From contig NZ_KB895414.1 of assembly GCF_000374845.1 (NCBI RefSeq), positions 62,001 through 126,000 on the forward strand: 64,000 nucleotides of DNA, read 5' to 3'. Below are positions 16,449 to 24,429 of this stretch, piece after piece. Source of the stretch: Paenibacillus terrigena DSM 21567 (GTDB lineage Bacteria > Bacillota > Bacilli > Paenibacillales > Paenibacillaceae). The notes beneath the pieces were generated by a model. The model was not told the origin of the DNA and ran no database searches. It saw nothing but the letters and a program-made list of their open reading frames with translations. The stretch's first letter is position 1, and each line of letters opens with the position of its first letter. The translations under genes were made by a program, and so were the position numbers.

Positions 16449-17132
16449 ATGACATTATCAACATTTATGTACATCCCAATCTTGCTAGCCTTTATTCTAA
16501 CGATATGGGCACAATTTCGAGTCAAAGGAACATTCAACAAGTGGTCTGAAGTTCCAGTTCAAAGCGGACTTACAGGATATGAAGCAGCTAGACGAATGCT
16601 GGATGCCAATGGGCTCCATGATGTTCCCATCGAACCCGTTCGCGGCGCATTGACAGACCATTACGATCCGATTGCACGAGTGGTAAGATTATCCGAACCG
16701 GTCTATTATGAGAATTCCATCTCAGCTGTATCGGTTGCCTGTCACGAAGTCGGTCATGCGATCCAACATCAGCAATCGTATTCCATGCTTGTCCTTCGCC
16801 ATCGGATGTTCCCATTCGTGAATTTCGCCTCTGGCGTCGCACCATTCTTGTTGCTCGCAGGATTCATCTTCGACTTCATGAACTTAGTCGGTATCGGTAT
16901 TATCTTCTTCTCCGCTGCAGTAGCTTTCCAAGTCGTTACGCTGCCTGTAGAGTTCAATGCAAGTAATCGGGCACGTGACATTATGGTCTCTGAAGGCTTT
17001 ATTACGAATGATGAAGAACGAGGCGTTGCCAAAGTATTGAACGCCGCAGCACTCACTTACGTCGCCGCTGCGCTCCTATCGCTCCTCGAGCTTTTACGTT
17101 ACATCTTAATTTTCGTGAACAATCGCGATTAA
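16449..17132 (+). CDS. Membrane zinc metallopeptidase, YugP type
   Basis: A 227-residue membrane protein with a helix at about 5-22, a soluble stretch and three to four C-terminal helices. The zinc motif HEVGH (His99, Glu100, His103) sits in SVACHEVGHAIQHQQ, and a third ligand region VEFNASNRA follows at about 170, as in YugP. The reaction is inferred from the motif; substrates are unknown for the family. It sits behind a MerR regulator with AGGAGGG before the ATG and is followed by a strong terminator. Confidence 0.9.
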   Translation: MTLSTFMYIPILLAFILTIWAQFRVKGTFNKWSEVPVQSGLTGYEAARRMLDANGLHDVPIEPVRGALTDHYDPIARVVRLSEPVYYENSISAVSVACHEVGHAIQHQQSYSMLVLRHRMFPFVNFASGVAPFLLLAGFIFDFMNLVGIGIIFFSAAVAFQVVTLPVEFNASNRARDIMVSEGFITNDEERGVAKVLNAAALTYVAAALLSLLELLRYILIFVNNRD

Positions 17133-17144
17133 TACGAAGAAACC

Positions 17145-17186
17145 AAAAAACTCCCATCCGTGCTATTGTACGGAATGGGAGTTTTC
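17145..17186. terminator. Bidirectional terminator between yugP-like and lysR genes
   Basis: AAAACTCCCATCCG pairs with CGGAATGGGAGTTTT with one bulge and a short loop. The stop codon of the convergent LysR gene (17163) lies inside the loop side of this hairpin. Confidence 0.88.
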
Positions 17187-18074
17187 TCTATTTTCGAAGA
17201 ACTGTAACAAAAAGGCGTAGAATACAGCAGCAACGGGTGATAATTTATCATCGATTCGACGGATGAGACCAATCGGTCGTACGACCTTCGGCTCCCGGAT
17301 GCGAACCCTTGAAGGCTCCAGCTTCTGTGTCTGGAATAAGGCCATGTCTGGAAGTAAGCTAACGCCCATCCCTGCAGCGACAAGTCCGCGTATCGTATCT
17401 GTCTCTTCTCCTTCGAAGCTAATCTTCGGTGAGAATCCAGCCTGCTCGCATGCATCCCATACGATGGGCCGCAAGGAATAACCTTGGCTAAATAAGACGA
17501 ACATTTCATCCTTCAACTGTTCCAATACGATTGATTCTTCTCCGGCAAGCGGATGATTCGGCGGTACGATGGCTGACAGCTCCTCCATCAATACAATCTG
17601 ACCCGTTACATGCTCCGACTCATCGGGAAAAGGGGATATGAACGCCAGGTCCGTGTCTCCTGAACTGACATCTTTGATCAGCGATGCATAATTCCCCTGC
17701 TTGAGACGAAATTTCACATTCGGGTGGATCTTCCGAAATTCGGAGACCACTTCCGGTATTAGATGAATACCCAAGCTGTGTGGAAATCCTAGCCGGACCT
17801 CCCCGCAATTCGGGTCATGAAATTCATGGACTTCCTGTACGGTTCGCTCTAACGAGCGCAAGACCGCCTCAATACGCTTATACAGGAGTTGACCGACAGG
17901 GGTTAGCTGAAGATTACGCCCCTTCTGTATAAACAGCTTTACGCCAAGCTCTTCCTCTAACTGGTGAATCTGGCGGCTGACAGCCGATTGTGCCACATGC
18001 AGCTCTTCCGCCGCTTGCGTCACATGTTCTTTCTTTGCTACTTTCACAAAATAATACAACTGCCTTAATTCCAC
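17163..18074 (-). CDS. LysR family regulator, GltC-like
   Basis: A 303-residue regulator. The N-terminal helix-turn-helix (VELRQLYYFVKVAKKEHVTQAAEELHVAQSAVSRQ region) and the periplasmic-binding-like effector domain (about 90-295) with GEVRLGFPHSLGIHLIPEVV and GLVAAGMGVSLLPD closely resemble B. subtilis GltC, the activator of glutamate synthase. No gltAB genes are present in the window. I start at the GTG at 18074, eight bases behind GGAG; the frame stays open another 21 codons upstream without family similarity. The rhomboid gene lies upstream on the same strand. Confidence 0.88.
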   Translation of the reverse strand: MELRQLYYFVKVAKKEHVTQAAEELHVAQSAVSRQIHQLEEELGVKLFIQKGRNLQLTPVGQLLYKRIEAVLRSLERTVQEVHEFHDPNCGEVRLGFPHSLGIHLIPEVVSEFRKIHPNVKFRLKQGNYASLIKDVSSGDTDLAFISPFPDESEHVTGQIVLMEELSAIVPPNHPLAGEESIVLEQLKDEMFVLFSQGYSLRPIVWDACEQAGFSPKISFEGEETDTIRGLVAAGMGVSLLPDMALFQTQKLEPSRVRIREPKVVRPIGLIRRIDDKLSPVAAVFYAFLLQFFENRENSHSVQ

Positions 18075-18156
18075 TGATGTACACTCCGTTCTTGGCGTCA
18101 ATACAGCTACTGTACCATGCCGCCCTTGTGCTTTCAATGAAAAAATGTAATCGTCT

Positions 18157-18756
18157 TCACAGTCTAAGCTTACGAATCAATCCGTAGAGGATAAACCCAG
18201 CGACAAGCCCGCCGAGATGCGCCCATAAATTCACACTCGCTACCATAACGGAATAGACCAACCCCATGCCGAGCAGCATATAGATCGTCTGTCTTGAAGG
18301 AGGATCCAATAATGATCGTTGCAACAGAACAATGAATAGATACGCTCCGTAAATGCCGTAAATTGCGCCTGAGGCGCCCGCCGACAAAGTTGGACCACTT
18401 GCCATCAAATCACTAAACACATTCCCTAGCAGGCCGCTGAAGAGGTAGAACAAGGCATACTGCCACGAGCCAAGCAAGCGTTCGAGCGGTGGAGCGAATA
18501 CGAACAGCGCAAAAGAATTAAACAATAAATGATCGAAGCCAATATGAACGAACATCGCTGTGAAATAACGCCAGTATTCTGTCGCATAATGTGAATCATT
18601 CAACATCGCTCCATATTTCAGAAGCGTATATGTATTCGTTGATCCACCATCAAATGCCATCAAGATGAACACCACGATATTGGCAAGCAGTAGAACCGAC
18701 GTCACTGGATAGAAGCGAAGATAACTCTTGAAATTCTCATAACGAATAAATATCAT
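18157..18756 (-). CDS. Rhomboid family intramembrane serine protease
   Basis: A 199-residue protein with six predicted membrane helices. The active site is a Ser-His dyad: Ser129 in GASGAIYG and His180 in WAHLGG. The conserved loop HIGFDHLLFN (71-80) carries the family's H-x-x-x-H-x-x-x-N region. It has no extra soluble domain, unlike the longer YqgP. Substrates are unknown. An 82-base gap separates it from the downstream LysR gene. Confidence 0.92.
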   Translation of the reverse strand: MIFIRYENFKSYLRFYPVTSVLLLANIVVFILMAFDGGSTNTYTLLKYGAMLNDSHYATEYWRYFTAMFVHIGFDHLLFNSFALFVFAPPLERLLGSWQYALFYLFSGLLGNVFSDLMASGPTLSAGASGAIYGIYGAYLFIVLLQRSLLDPPSRQTIYMLLGMGLVYSVMVASVNLWAHLGGLVAGFILYGLIRKLRL

Positions 18757-18780
18757 AATCCATCACCATTCCCTAAATAT

Positions 18781-18823
18781 ATTGTAAAACAATTAGACAT
18801 TTTCGACTCAAAACAACTATAAT
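18781..18823 (+). promoter_or_regulatory. Promoter region of tpx with upstream palindrome
   Basis: TATAAT at 18818-18823 follows a TTAGACA -35-like element at 18793-18799. A perfect palindrome ATTGT-AAA-ACAAT lies at 18781-18793 and touches the -35, so it could be a repressor or activator site. It does not match the PerR consensus well. Confidence 0.6.
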
Positions 18824-18861
18824 AAATTCTGGAAGCAAGATATCTAAAGGAGGCAATATCC

Positions 18862-19374
18862 ATGGCACAAGAACGTACAGTAGCATTCAAAGGAAACCCG
18901 ATCACATTAATCGGTCCAGAACTTAAAGCAGGCGACAAAGCTCCTAACTTCACATTGAACAAGAACTTGCTTGAAGAAGTAACGCTTCAAGACTATGCAG
19001 GCAAAATCAAGCTGATCAGTGTTGTTCCTTCCCTCGATACAGGTGTATGCGATGCACAGACACGTCGTTTCAACGAAGCAGCTAGCAAGCTTGGCGATAA
19101 TGTCGTTATTCTTACTGTAAGTGCTGACCTACCATTTGCACAAGCTCGTTGGTGTGGCGCAGCAGGCATCGATAAAGTAATCACGTTGTCTGACTACAAA
19201 TCCAATAGCTTTGCAGAAAGCTATGGTGTATTGATCAAAGAATTCCGTCTAGACATGCGTGCTGTATTCGTGGTTGATGCGAATGATACGATTACATACG
19301 TAGAAGTACTCTCCGAAATGACTGAGCATCCGAACTATGAAAATGCGATCGCAGCTGTCCAAGCGCTTCTATAA
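18862..19374 (+). CDS. tpx: Thiol peroxidase (atypical 2-Cys peroxiredoxin)
   Basis: A 170-residue cytoplasmic enzyme that reduces hydrogen peroxide and organic peroxides using thioredoxin. The peroxidatic cysteine is Cys63 in [14 protein letters not shown] and the resolving cysteine is Cys98 in ARWCGA, the spacing typical of Tpx. Length and start ([18 protein letters not shown]) match the family. AAAGGAGG precedes the ATG. It is a single-gene unit with its own promoter and terminator. Confidence 0.95.
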   Translation: MAQERTVAFKGNPITLIGPELKAGDKAPNFTLNKNLLEEVTLQDYAGKIKLISVVPSLDTGVCDAQTRRFNEAASKLGDNVVILTVSADLPFAQARWCGAAGIDKVITLSDYKSNSFAESYGVLIKEFRLDMRAVFVVDANDTITYVEVLSEMTEHPNYENAIAAVQALL

Positions 19375-19392
19375 TCGTAATACGTAGTACGT

Positions 19393-19430
19393 AAAAAGCG
19401 AGCGAAGGTTCCCCTTCCTCGCTTTTTTGC
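19393..19430 (+). terminator. Rho-independent terminator of tpx
   Basis: AAAAAGCGAG-GAAGG pairs with CCTTC-CTCGCTTTTTT around a TTCC loop, followed by a T-run. Confidence 0.88.
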
Positions 19431-19466
19431 TTTTCCTATATAAGATTCAGGCAGCGCCTGAAACAT

Positions 19467-19859
19467 TTAGCTCGATGTTTTATATGATGATAGCTTCTTA
19501 TCTAAAATCGCGAACAATTCCATAATCACACGATAATTGGATCCCAGATCTCCCATACCGCCGCGCGATGCAGAGAAAATATCGACTGCCGATTTGGTTG
19601 GTCCCACAGATATTACAGATACCGTAATATCCATCGTTCTGCCTGTAACCGTTCTTTTCTCCAGCGTAATTTCACCAACAGAATGCACTTCATGAAGCAG
19701 CTTGTACCCTGGAATTTTCTTAAGCGTGGATACAACCTCTTCCCATGCACGATCTTTAGATAAACTATAGTAATGTGATTTTAATTTAGGGTCTTTGGCA
19801 CGATCGCCAGTTGCTTCATAACTGCGCAAGATGCCGATTAGAGCTCTTTTGAGTGACAA
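19467..19859 (-). CDS. DUF1499-like protein
   Basis: A 130-residue protein. The pattern of a DPKLKSHYYSLSKDRAWEEVVSTLKKIPGYKLL start, a central EITLEKRT strand and the closing SASRGGMGDLGSNYRVIMELFAILDKKL resembles the DUF1499 family, whose hallmark is S-R-x-G-x-x-D-L-G-x-N. No catalytic motif is apparent. Start is the TTG at 19859, seven bases behind GGAGG; the upstream ATG would lie inside the 6S RNA tail. It begins 23 bases after the 6S RNA and has no visible terminator in between. A 7-base hairpin (TTCAGGC/GCCTGAA) lies after the stop. Confidence 0.75.
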   Translation of the reverse strand: MSLKRALIGILRSYEATGDRAKDPKLKSHYYSLSKDRAWEEVVSTLKKIPGYKLLHEVHSVGEITLEKRTVTGRTMDITVSVISVGPTKSAVDIFSASRGGMGDLGSNYRVIMELFAILDKKLSSYKTSS

Positions 19860-19882
19860 CGAACTTCCTCCCTTATATGTAC

Positions 19883-20062
19883 ACAAACCCGCAAATGCCG
19901 TCCGATTTCAAATGCTTCTGAACCTACTCTCGCAGGTGGGTGCCCGCAGAGTTACCTTTGAAGTCCCAGTGAAGGGCGTGTCAGCAGCAACTCGATTTGA
20001 ACTCCCTAGAAACCGTTATTGGTTCAAAACAACGTGAAATCGAACGAACACCGCAGGATGTA
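19883..20062 (-). ncRNA. ssrS: 6S RNA
   Basis: About 180 nt on the minus strand fold into the 6S shape. The 5' CCTGCGGTGTTCGTTCGATT region pairs with the 3' CGGACGGCATTTGCGGG region through a long closing stem whose inner part (CGATTTCA/TGAAATCG) is perfect. The 3' side carries the recognisable GGGCACCCACCTGCGAGAG and GGTTCA segments, and the 5' side has TTTGAACCAATAACG. 6S RNA mimics an open promoter and binds the housekeeping RNA polymerase in stationary phase. A promoter precedes it. Ends are approximate. The identification rests on conserved blocks and folding by eye. Confidence 0.85.
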
Positions 20063-20068
20063 ACACCT

Positions 20069-20097
20069 ATTATAGTACCTTGCAGTCCAAAAGTAAA
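20069..20097 (-). promoter_or_regulatory. Promoter of 6S RNA
   Basis: On the minus strand TTTACT, a 17-base spacer and TATAAT (20074-20069) precede the predicted 5' end at about 20062. It sits directly behind the stop codon of the YesL-like gene. Confidence 0.65.
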
Positions 20098-20874
20098 CTA
20101 AGTGGTCGGCTTGTCCTCGCTTAGCACTGCCTCAGCCTCAGCTTCTTCCTTCTCAGCTTTCTCCAGTGCATCCTTCTCTAATTGCAGCTGCATCTTCAAA
20201 TAAATCAAATGGAAGTTATAGAATGCGAACGTAGCAATGATACTACCGGTAAAGAAGATAATCAAGAACGGATATCTCAAGCTGAAGTAACCGAGAATAC
20301 CTGCTCCAAGTACAGTTGTAATGGAACGGATCGGTCGAATGACTGTCAGGAGAACCGCATTCTTAATCAGTTGTAGCGTTTTCATATGATAGTGCACGAT
20401 CATCGAGAAGAAGTTGAACATCGAGATCAGCAATACGACCAGCAATACCACCATCACAATACCAACGAATTGGAAGCCCTTCAGTTGGGTCATATACACT
20501 TGTAAATCCACATACATAATGACAGCGAGCAACGTGTAGAAAATACCGCCGATCATAGCTTGTACATAGTTCTGCTTATACCCTTTGAAGTATGTCGAGA
20601 ATAGCTTGACATCCGTCTCACCCATGACCCATTTACGAGCGACCGTGAACATCGCTGCGGTTGCAGGGAATAATGTGAACGGAGCTACAATCCCCATTGC
20701 CCAGTTCATTGTAATCGACTCATTCACTAGGTTTTGTTGGACCACTAACAACTTCGTAAACGCGAAGAACAAGAATGGGGACGAACATAAGATCCAGAGC
20801 AGATTAATAGCCGACAAGCGCATAATCCATTCCGAGACCCGATATAATCCTCCCATAACGCCTTTAAATTCCAA
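20098..20874 (-). CDS. YesL/DUF624-like membrane protein
   Basis: A 258-residue protein with about five to six membrane helices (for example INLLWILCSSPFLFFAF and GIVMVVLLVVLLISMFNFF) and a highly charged, Glu/Ala-rich cytoplasmic tail after residue 228. The start (GGLYRVSEWIMRLSAINLLWIL) and FTLFPATAAMFTVARKWVMGE are typical of the YesL family, often found near carbohydrate ABC transporters; none is adjacent here. Start is a TTG behind GAGGAGG. Function unknown. Confidence 0.85.
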   Translation of the reverse strand: MEFKGVMGGLYRVSEWIMRLSAINLLWILCSSPFLFFAFTKLLVVQQNLVNESITMNWAMGIVAPFTLFPATAAMFTVARKWVMGETDVKLFSTYFKGYKQNYVQAMIGGIFYTLLAVIMYVDLQVYMTQLKGFQFVGIVMVVLLVVLLISMFNFFSMIVHYHMKTLQLIKNAVLLTVIRPIRSITTVLGAGILGYFSLRYPFLIIFFTGSIIATFAFYNFHLIYLKMQLQLEKDALEKAEKEEAEAEAVLSEDKPTT

Positions 20875-20904
20875 ACAAATTACCTCCTCAGCAAATCATC
20901 AATG

Positions 20905-20932
20905 CTTGTATATTATATTACTATAATACAAG
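20905..20932 (-). promoter_or_regulatory. Palindromic AT-rich promoter/operator region upstream of the YesL-like gene
   Basis: CTTGTAT and ATACAAG form the arms of a 28-base inverted repeat whose centre contains TATAAT-like sequence on the minus strand. This overlap suggests an operator covering the promoter; the regulator is unknown. Confidence 0.45.
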
Positions 20933-21057
20933 TGGCCTACTATTTGCTACCGCCTATTTTAGTTGGACTGGGTAGTAGTCTAAACGACTAGCACCTAACC
21001 ACCATAGGATACACTGTAATCCCCAACCACTTTCATTTCATAGAAGGAGGTTACAGT

Positions 21058-21156
21058 ATGGGCGACTTCGGATTCGGCGGTTTCGGAATCACATCTACTA
21101 GCGGAATTTTAGTTCTTTTCATTCTGCTCGTTATTGTTAGCGGCGCTTTCATCTAA
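21058..21156 (+). CDS. YjcZ family sporulation mini-protein
   Basis: A 32-residue protein with a Gly/Phe-rich start (MGDFGFGGFG) and one hydrophobic helix (GILVLFILLVIVSGAFI), the standard YjcZ pattern seen in many copies in Bacillales genomes, where members associate with spores. A strong GAAGGAGG site sits seven bases upstream. A 7-base inverted repeat (ACTGTAA at 21013-21019 and TTACAGT at 21051-21057) encloses the ribosome binding site. Confidence 0.85.
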   Translation: MGDFGFGGFGITSTSGILVLFILLVIVSGAFI

Positions 21157-21182
21157 CTACGTTAATCCTCAACCTTGATGCA

Positions 21183-21214
21183 CAAAAAAAAGACGAAGCC
21201 TTACGCTTCGTCTT
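21183..21214 (-). terminator. Rho-independent terminator of the helicase gene
   Basis: On the minus strand AGACGAAGC pairs with GCTTCGTCT around a short loop and is followed by nine Ts. Confidence 0.88.
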
Positions 21215-21222
21215 CTTCCATT

Positions 21223-22884
21223 CTATACGTCGCTCATACTCTCAGGACGTTTCGCTGGTTTACGGCCTTCACCGCTATTCGTACGTGGTCTGCGATCTCC
21301 TTCGCCACTTGTGCGAGGTTTGCGATCGCTGTTACCACGGTACCCACTGCTGTCTCCACCACGGGAATAACCGCCTTCACGGCTACCATATCCGCCTTTG
21401 GAGTATCCGCCGCCAGAGCGGTTGCCATCACGACTGCCTTCGCGACTGCCTTCACGACGGTAAGAAGATCCTTCGCGGTTCCCGCCGCCGCCTTGACGGT
21501 TGGATCCGTAGCTGCCAGATGGCCGACGTCCGCTAGAACGGATGTCCGGTTTACGGCGTTTTGCACGAATCGGCTCTTCCGGTGTCAATTCGATCACACC
21601 ATCTTTCTTCTCGCCTGTGAGCAATTTCATAGCCGCCGATAGCAATTGTACGGAATCATATTGTTCGAGCAATTGAATTGAGATTGCCTTGAACTCGTTG
21701 TATTCTTCATTCTGAACGATCTCAAGAATACGCTCAGCTGTTAGACGTTGTTTACCTTCGATAGCTTCTGCAAGACTTGGCAATGGCTTCTTCGGAATGC
21801 GATGTCTTGTCACTTTCTCAATGAAGTGCAAGTGATCGATCTCACGAGGTGTTACGAAGGACCATGCTGTACCTTCTTTACCTGCGCGGCCTGTACGACC
21901 GATCCGGTGTACATAGCTCTCAGGATCTTGTGGAAGGTCAAAGTTCACTACGTGAGTCACGCCACTCACATCAAGACCACGTGCCGCAACGTCTGTTGCC
22001 ACGAGTACATCAATGCTGCCATCACGGAATTTACGCATAACGGTATCACGTTGGTTCTGAGACAAGTCACCATGCAATCCGTCTGCAGAATAACCACGCT
22101 TCTGCAATGCTTCGGACAATTCGTCAACACGGCGTTTCGTACGTCCGAATACAATTGCAAGCTCTGGAGATTCCATATCAAGCAAACGGCTTATCGCTTC
22201 GAACTTCTGACGCTCATGAACTTCAATGTAAGCTTGATCGATAAGTGGTGCACTTACTTGCTTTGGAATAACGGATACATGCTCTGGGTTTTTCAAGAAT
22301 TGTTGTGCAAGCTTCTGGATGTTCGGAGGCATTGTTGCCGAGAACAGCATCGTCTGACGCTCATCAGGAACGAGCTTCAAGATCGATTGAATGTCCTCCA
22401 TGAAGCCCATGTCGAGCATTTCATCTGCTTCATCCAAGATGACGGTCTGTACATCATCCAGTTTAATCGTCTTACGATTGATATGGTCAAGCAAACGACC
22501 TGGTGTACCGATAATGATTTGAGGTTTTTTCTTCAATGCGCGGATTTGGCGAACGATATCTTGTCCACCGTAAATCGGTAGTGAGCGAGTACCTTTGAAA
22601 CGTGCAAGCTTTGCAATTTCTTCAGATACTTGAATCGCTAATTCGCGTGTGGGTGTCATGATTAGTGCGACGATGCGCTCTTCGGTAACTGGAATTTTGT
22701 TGATAAGCGGAATACCAAATGCTGCTGTCTTCCCTGTACCTGTCTGTGCCTGTCCAATCAAGTCTCTCCCTTCCATTGCAAATGGAATGGATTTCGATTG
22801 GATCGGAGTGGATTCTTCAAATCCAAGTTCCGTGATTGCCTGGAGCAGCTTCGCGTCCAAGCCAAAATCTGTAAAGTTCATCAA
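21223..22884 (-). CDS. cshA: DEAD-box ATP-dependent RNA helicase, CshA type
   Basis: A 553-residue RNA helicase. The Q motif region (FEESTPIQ), AQTGTGKT (Walker A), [19 protein letters not shown] (DEAD), FSATMP and the [10 protein letters not shown] box are all in order. A C-terminal tail from about residue 440 is rich in Arg-Gly and Ser-Arg repeats ([14 protein letters not shown] type), an RNA-binding extension. In Firmicutes CshA works with the RNA degradosome, ribosome assembly and cold adaptation. Start is TTG-ATG at 22884/22881 behind AAGGAG. A ~190-base leader with a perfect hairpin precedes it, as is common for cold-inducible helicases. Confidence 0.92.
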   Translation of the reverse strand: MMNFTDFGLDAKLLQAITELGFEESTPIQSKSIPFAMEGRDLIGQAQTGTGKTAAFGIPLINKIPVTEERIVALIMTPTRELAIQVSEEIAKLARFKGTRSLPIYGGQDIVRQIRALKKKPQIIIGTPGRLLDHINRKTIKLDDVQTVILDEADEMLDMGFMEDIQSILKLVPDERQTMLFSATMPPNIQKLAQQFLKNPEHVSVIPKQVSAPLIDQAYIEVHERQKFEAISRLLDMESPELAIVFGRTKRRVDELSEALQKRGYSADGLHGDLSQNQRDTVMRKFRDGSIDVLVATDVAARGLDVSGVTHVVNFDLPQDPESYVHRIGRTGRAGKEGTAWSFVTPREIDHLHFIEKVTRHRIPKKPLPSLAEAIEGKQRLTAERILEIVQNEEYNEFKAISIQLLEQYDSVQLLSAAMKLLTGEKKDGVIELTPEEPIRAKRRKPDIRSSGRRPSGSYGSNRQGGGGNREGSSYRREGSREGSRDGNRSGGGYSKGGYGSREGGYSRGGDSSGYRGNSDRKPRTSGEGDRRPRTNSGEGRKPAKRPESMSDV

Positions 22885-23021
22885 TATAGTTCATACTCCT
22901 TCTTTATCTTGGGGGGTGATGGACATTCCCCATCCTAAACTGTATCCTTAAGTAGCGAAAAACATTTTGTATGCGATCCCCTGTATTTCAATTCATATGC
23001 ATATATAATGCACAAATCCAA

Positions 23022-23083
23022 CTGCAAACATCGTCGCAGTTGGAAAATAATCCCTACTCAAGAACATCTAATATATTATATCA
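23022..23083 (-). promoter_or_regulatory. cshA promoter and leader hairpin
   Basis: An extended -10 TGA-TATAAT (23083-23075, minus strand) starts a transcript whose first ~50 bases contain CCAACTGC and GCAGTTGG separated by ten bases (perfect 8-base stem). The leader then runs about 140 bases to the start codon. It may have a role in cold-shock or autoregulation. Confidence 0.6.
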
Positions 23084-23144
23084 CAAATTAGATGGAGAAT
23101 ACCAGCGACTAACTTGCTAAATACTACATATGAGGTGAATTTCA

Positions 23145-23969
23145 TTGAAAAAAGTATGGGAAATCGCTTCCATGGTCATTGGAGCGTTCTTTATAGCCGT
23201 AGGGTCTAATTTGTTCATTATCCCTCATCAAATTTTGAGTTCCGGCTTGAACGGACTCGCGATGATCACAGGTTATTTCACTCACTGGAATATCGGATTG
23301 TTGTATCTGATCTTCAACGCCCCGATCCTCGTTGCAGGATGGTTCATCCTCGGGAAACGATTTATCTTCAATAGTATGGTGTCCGTTGTTGCGGTAACTT
23401 GGTTCATGCAATTGTTGCCAGTGTATCAGTTCAACGACACCCCTATCCTTGGCGCCGTATTCGGCGGATGCCTCATTGGTTTTGGTGCAGGTATCTCCCT
23501 TCGAATGGGCGGCTCTTCCGGTGGATTCGATATCGTTGCTTCCATTATTTCCAGATACCGCGATATTCAGCTGGGGATGATGATCGTCGGCTTAAATGGC
23601 TTCATCATTATCGCCCTTGGATACATGAAGGACAACTGGGATTTGGCCTTATATTCCATGCTCTCCGTATTTATCACGGGAAAAGTAATGGATGTGATCC
23701 ATATTAGCCATATTAAAGTTACTGCCTTCATTATTACGAATGAGACGGAACTAATGCTGGAAAAGTTACTTGGCTTGCCGCGTGGTGTCACCATCATCAA
23801 GACGCGTGGTGCCTATTCGGAAGTGGAGAAGGATATGCTGATGACAGTAACGACACGTTATGAGTTAGCCGAACTGCAGAATATCATTAAATCTGTTGAT
23901 AAGAAAGCTTTTGTGAACATCGTAGAGACCGTCGGTGTAATGGGCGCATTCCGCAGACGAAAACCGTAA
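23145..23969 (+). CDS. YitT family membrane protein (DUF161/DUF2179)
   Basis: A 274-residue protein with five to six membrane helices in the first 190 residues and a cytoplasmic DUF2179 domain at the end (RGVTIIKTRGAYSEVEKDMLMTVTTRYELAELQNIIKSVD region). The conserved GGSSGGFDIVA loop is present. These proteins are widespread and multi-copy in Firmicutes, with no agreed substrate. Start is a TTG at 23145 behind GAGGTG. It is divergent from the helicase gene. Confidence 0.92.
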   Translation: MKKVWEIASMVIGAFFIAVGSNLFIIPHQILSSGLNGLAMITGYFTHWNIGLLYLIFNAPILVAGWFILGKRFIFNSMVSVVAVTWFMQLLPVYQFNDTPILGAVFGGCLIGFGAGISLRMGGSSGGFDIVASIISRYRDIQLGMMIVGLNGFIIIALGYMKDNWDLALYSMLSVFITGKVMDVIHISHIKVTAFIITNETELMLEKLLGLPRGVTIIKTRGAYSEVEKDMLMTVTTRYELAELQNIIKSVDKKAFVNIVETVGVMGAFRRRKP

Positions 23970-23996
23970 GTGTCGCTACTTTTTATTGGGAAGATG

Positions 23997-24005
23997 TGTT
24001 ATAAT
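23997..24005 (+). promoter_or_regulatory. Extended -10 promoter of the small unknown gene
   Basis: TGT-TATAAT with TATAAT at 24000-24005 lies about 120 bases before the GTG start. Confidence 0.6.
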
Positions 24006-24124
24006 CAAATGGATTAAAATTGGAAATAAATCATTTGGCATAGTTTTCAGGTTTTTACCCTTTGTTTCACGATGTACAGCTTTTCCGAACTCGTAATCAT
24101 GATTTCGATGAAAGGGTGATCGCT

Positions 24125-24319
24125 GTGGAAATGGAAACGGTAAAACTGTCCGAGATTGTGTTAAAATGGTACCCTGATCTTATTCCGTTCCTTCGCCAAA
24201 CGGAACTGGATCGCAACATCGTACTACGGGACGGTATCAACATCTTAGGTCCTGGGGATGCAATGGAGATTATTCATTACAGCATCTGTGATAATCAAAA
24301 AAATGGTTACATTCATTAA
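24125..24319 (+). CDS. Small hypothetical protein
   Basis: A 64-residue soluble protein (MEMETVKLSEIVLKWYPD start). The LSEIVLKWYPDLIPFL segment looks like an amphipathic helix. I start at the GTG at 24125, six bases behind AAAGGGTG; an ATG two codons later is possible, and the frame is open upstream to 24062 without a ribosome site. It has its own extended -10 promoter and a strong terminator directly after the stop, which argues for real expression. I do not recognise a family. Confidence 0.68.
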   Translation: MEMETVKLSEIVLKWYPDLIPFLRQTELDRNIVLRDGINILGPGDAMEIIHYSICDNQKNGYIH

Positions 24320-24362
24320 ACAGCTCCCCTGTAGATGCCTCAATTCTGCAGGGGAGTTTTTT
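24320..24362 (+). terminator. Rho-independent terminator of the small unknown gene
   Basis: CTCCCCTG-AG pairs with CT-CAGGGGAG around a CAATT-type loop and is followed by TTTTTT. Confidence 0.88.
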
Positions 24363-24429
24363 CTGCAAAATCCTCCATAATGCTCTATAACGAATCTCTC
24401 TTTTTCGCTATAATCTAGTAATAGTGCGA

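Noticed and set aside
21748-22581. 277-codon plus-strand frame inside the helicase gene
   Set aside because: Antisense to the conserved DEAD-box core, Cys/His-rich and without any domain pattern; a shadow frame.
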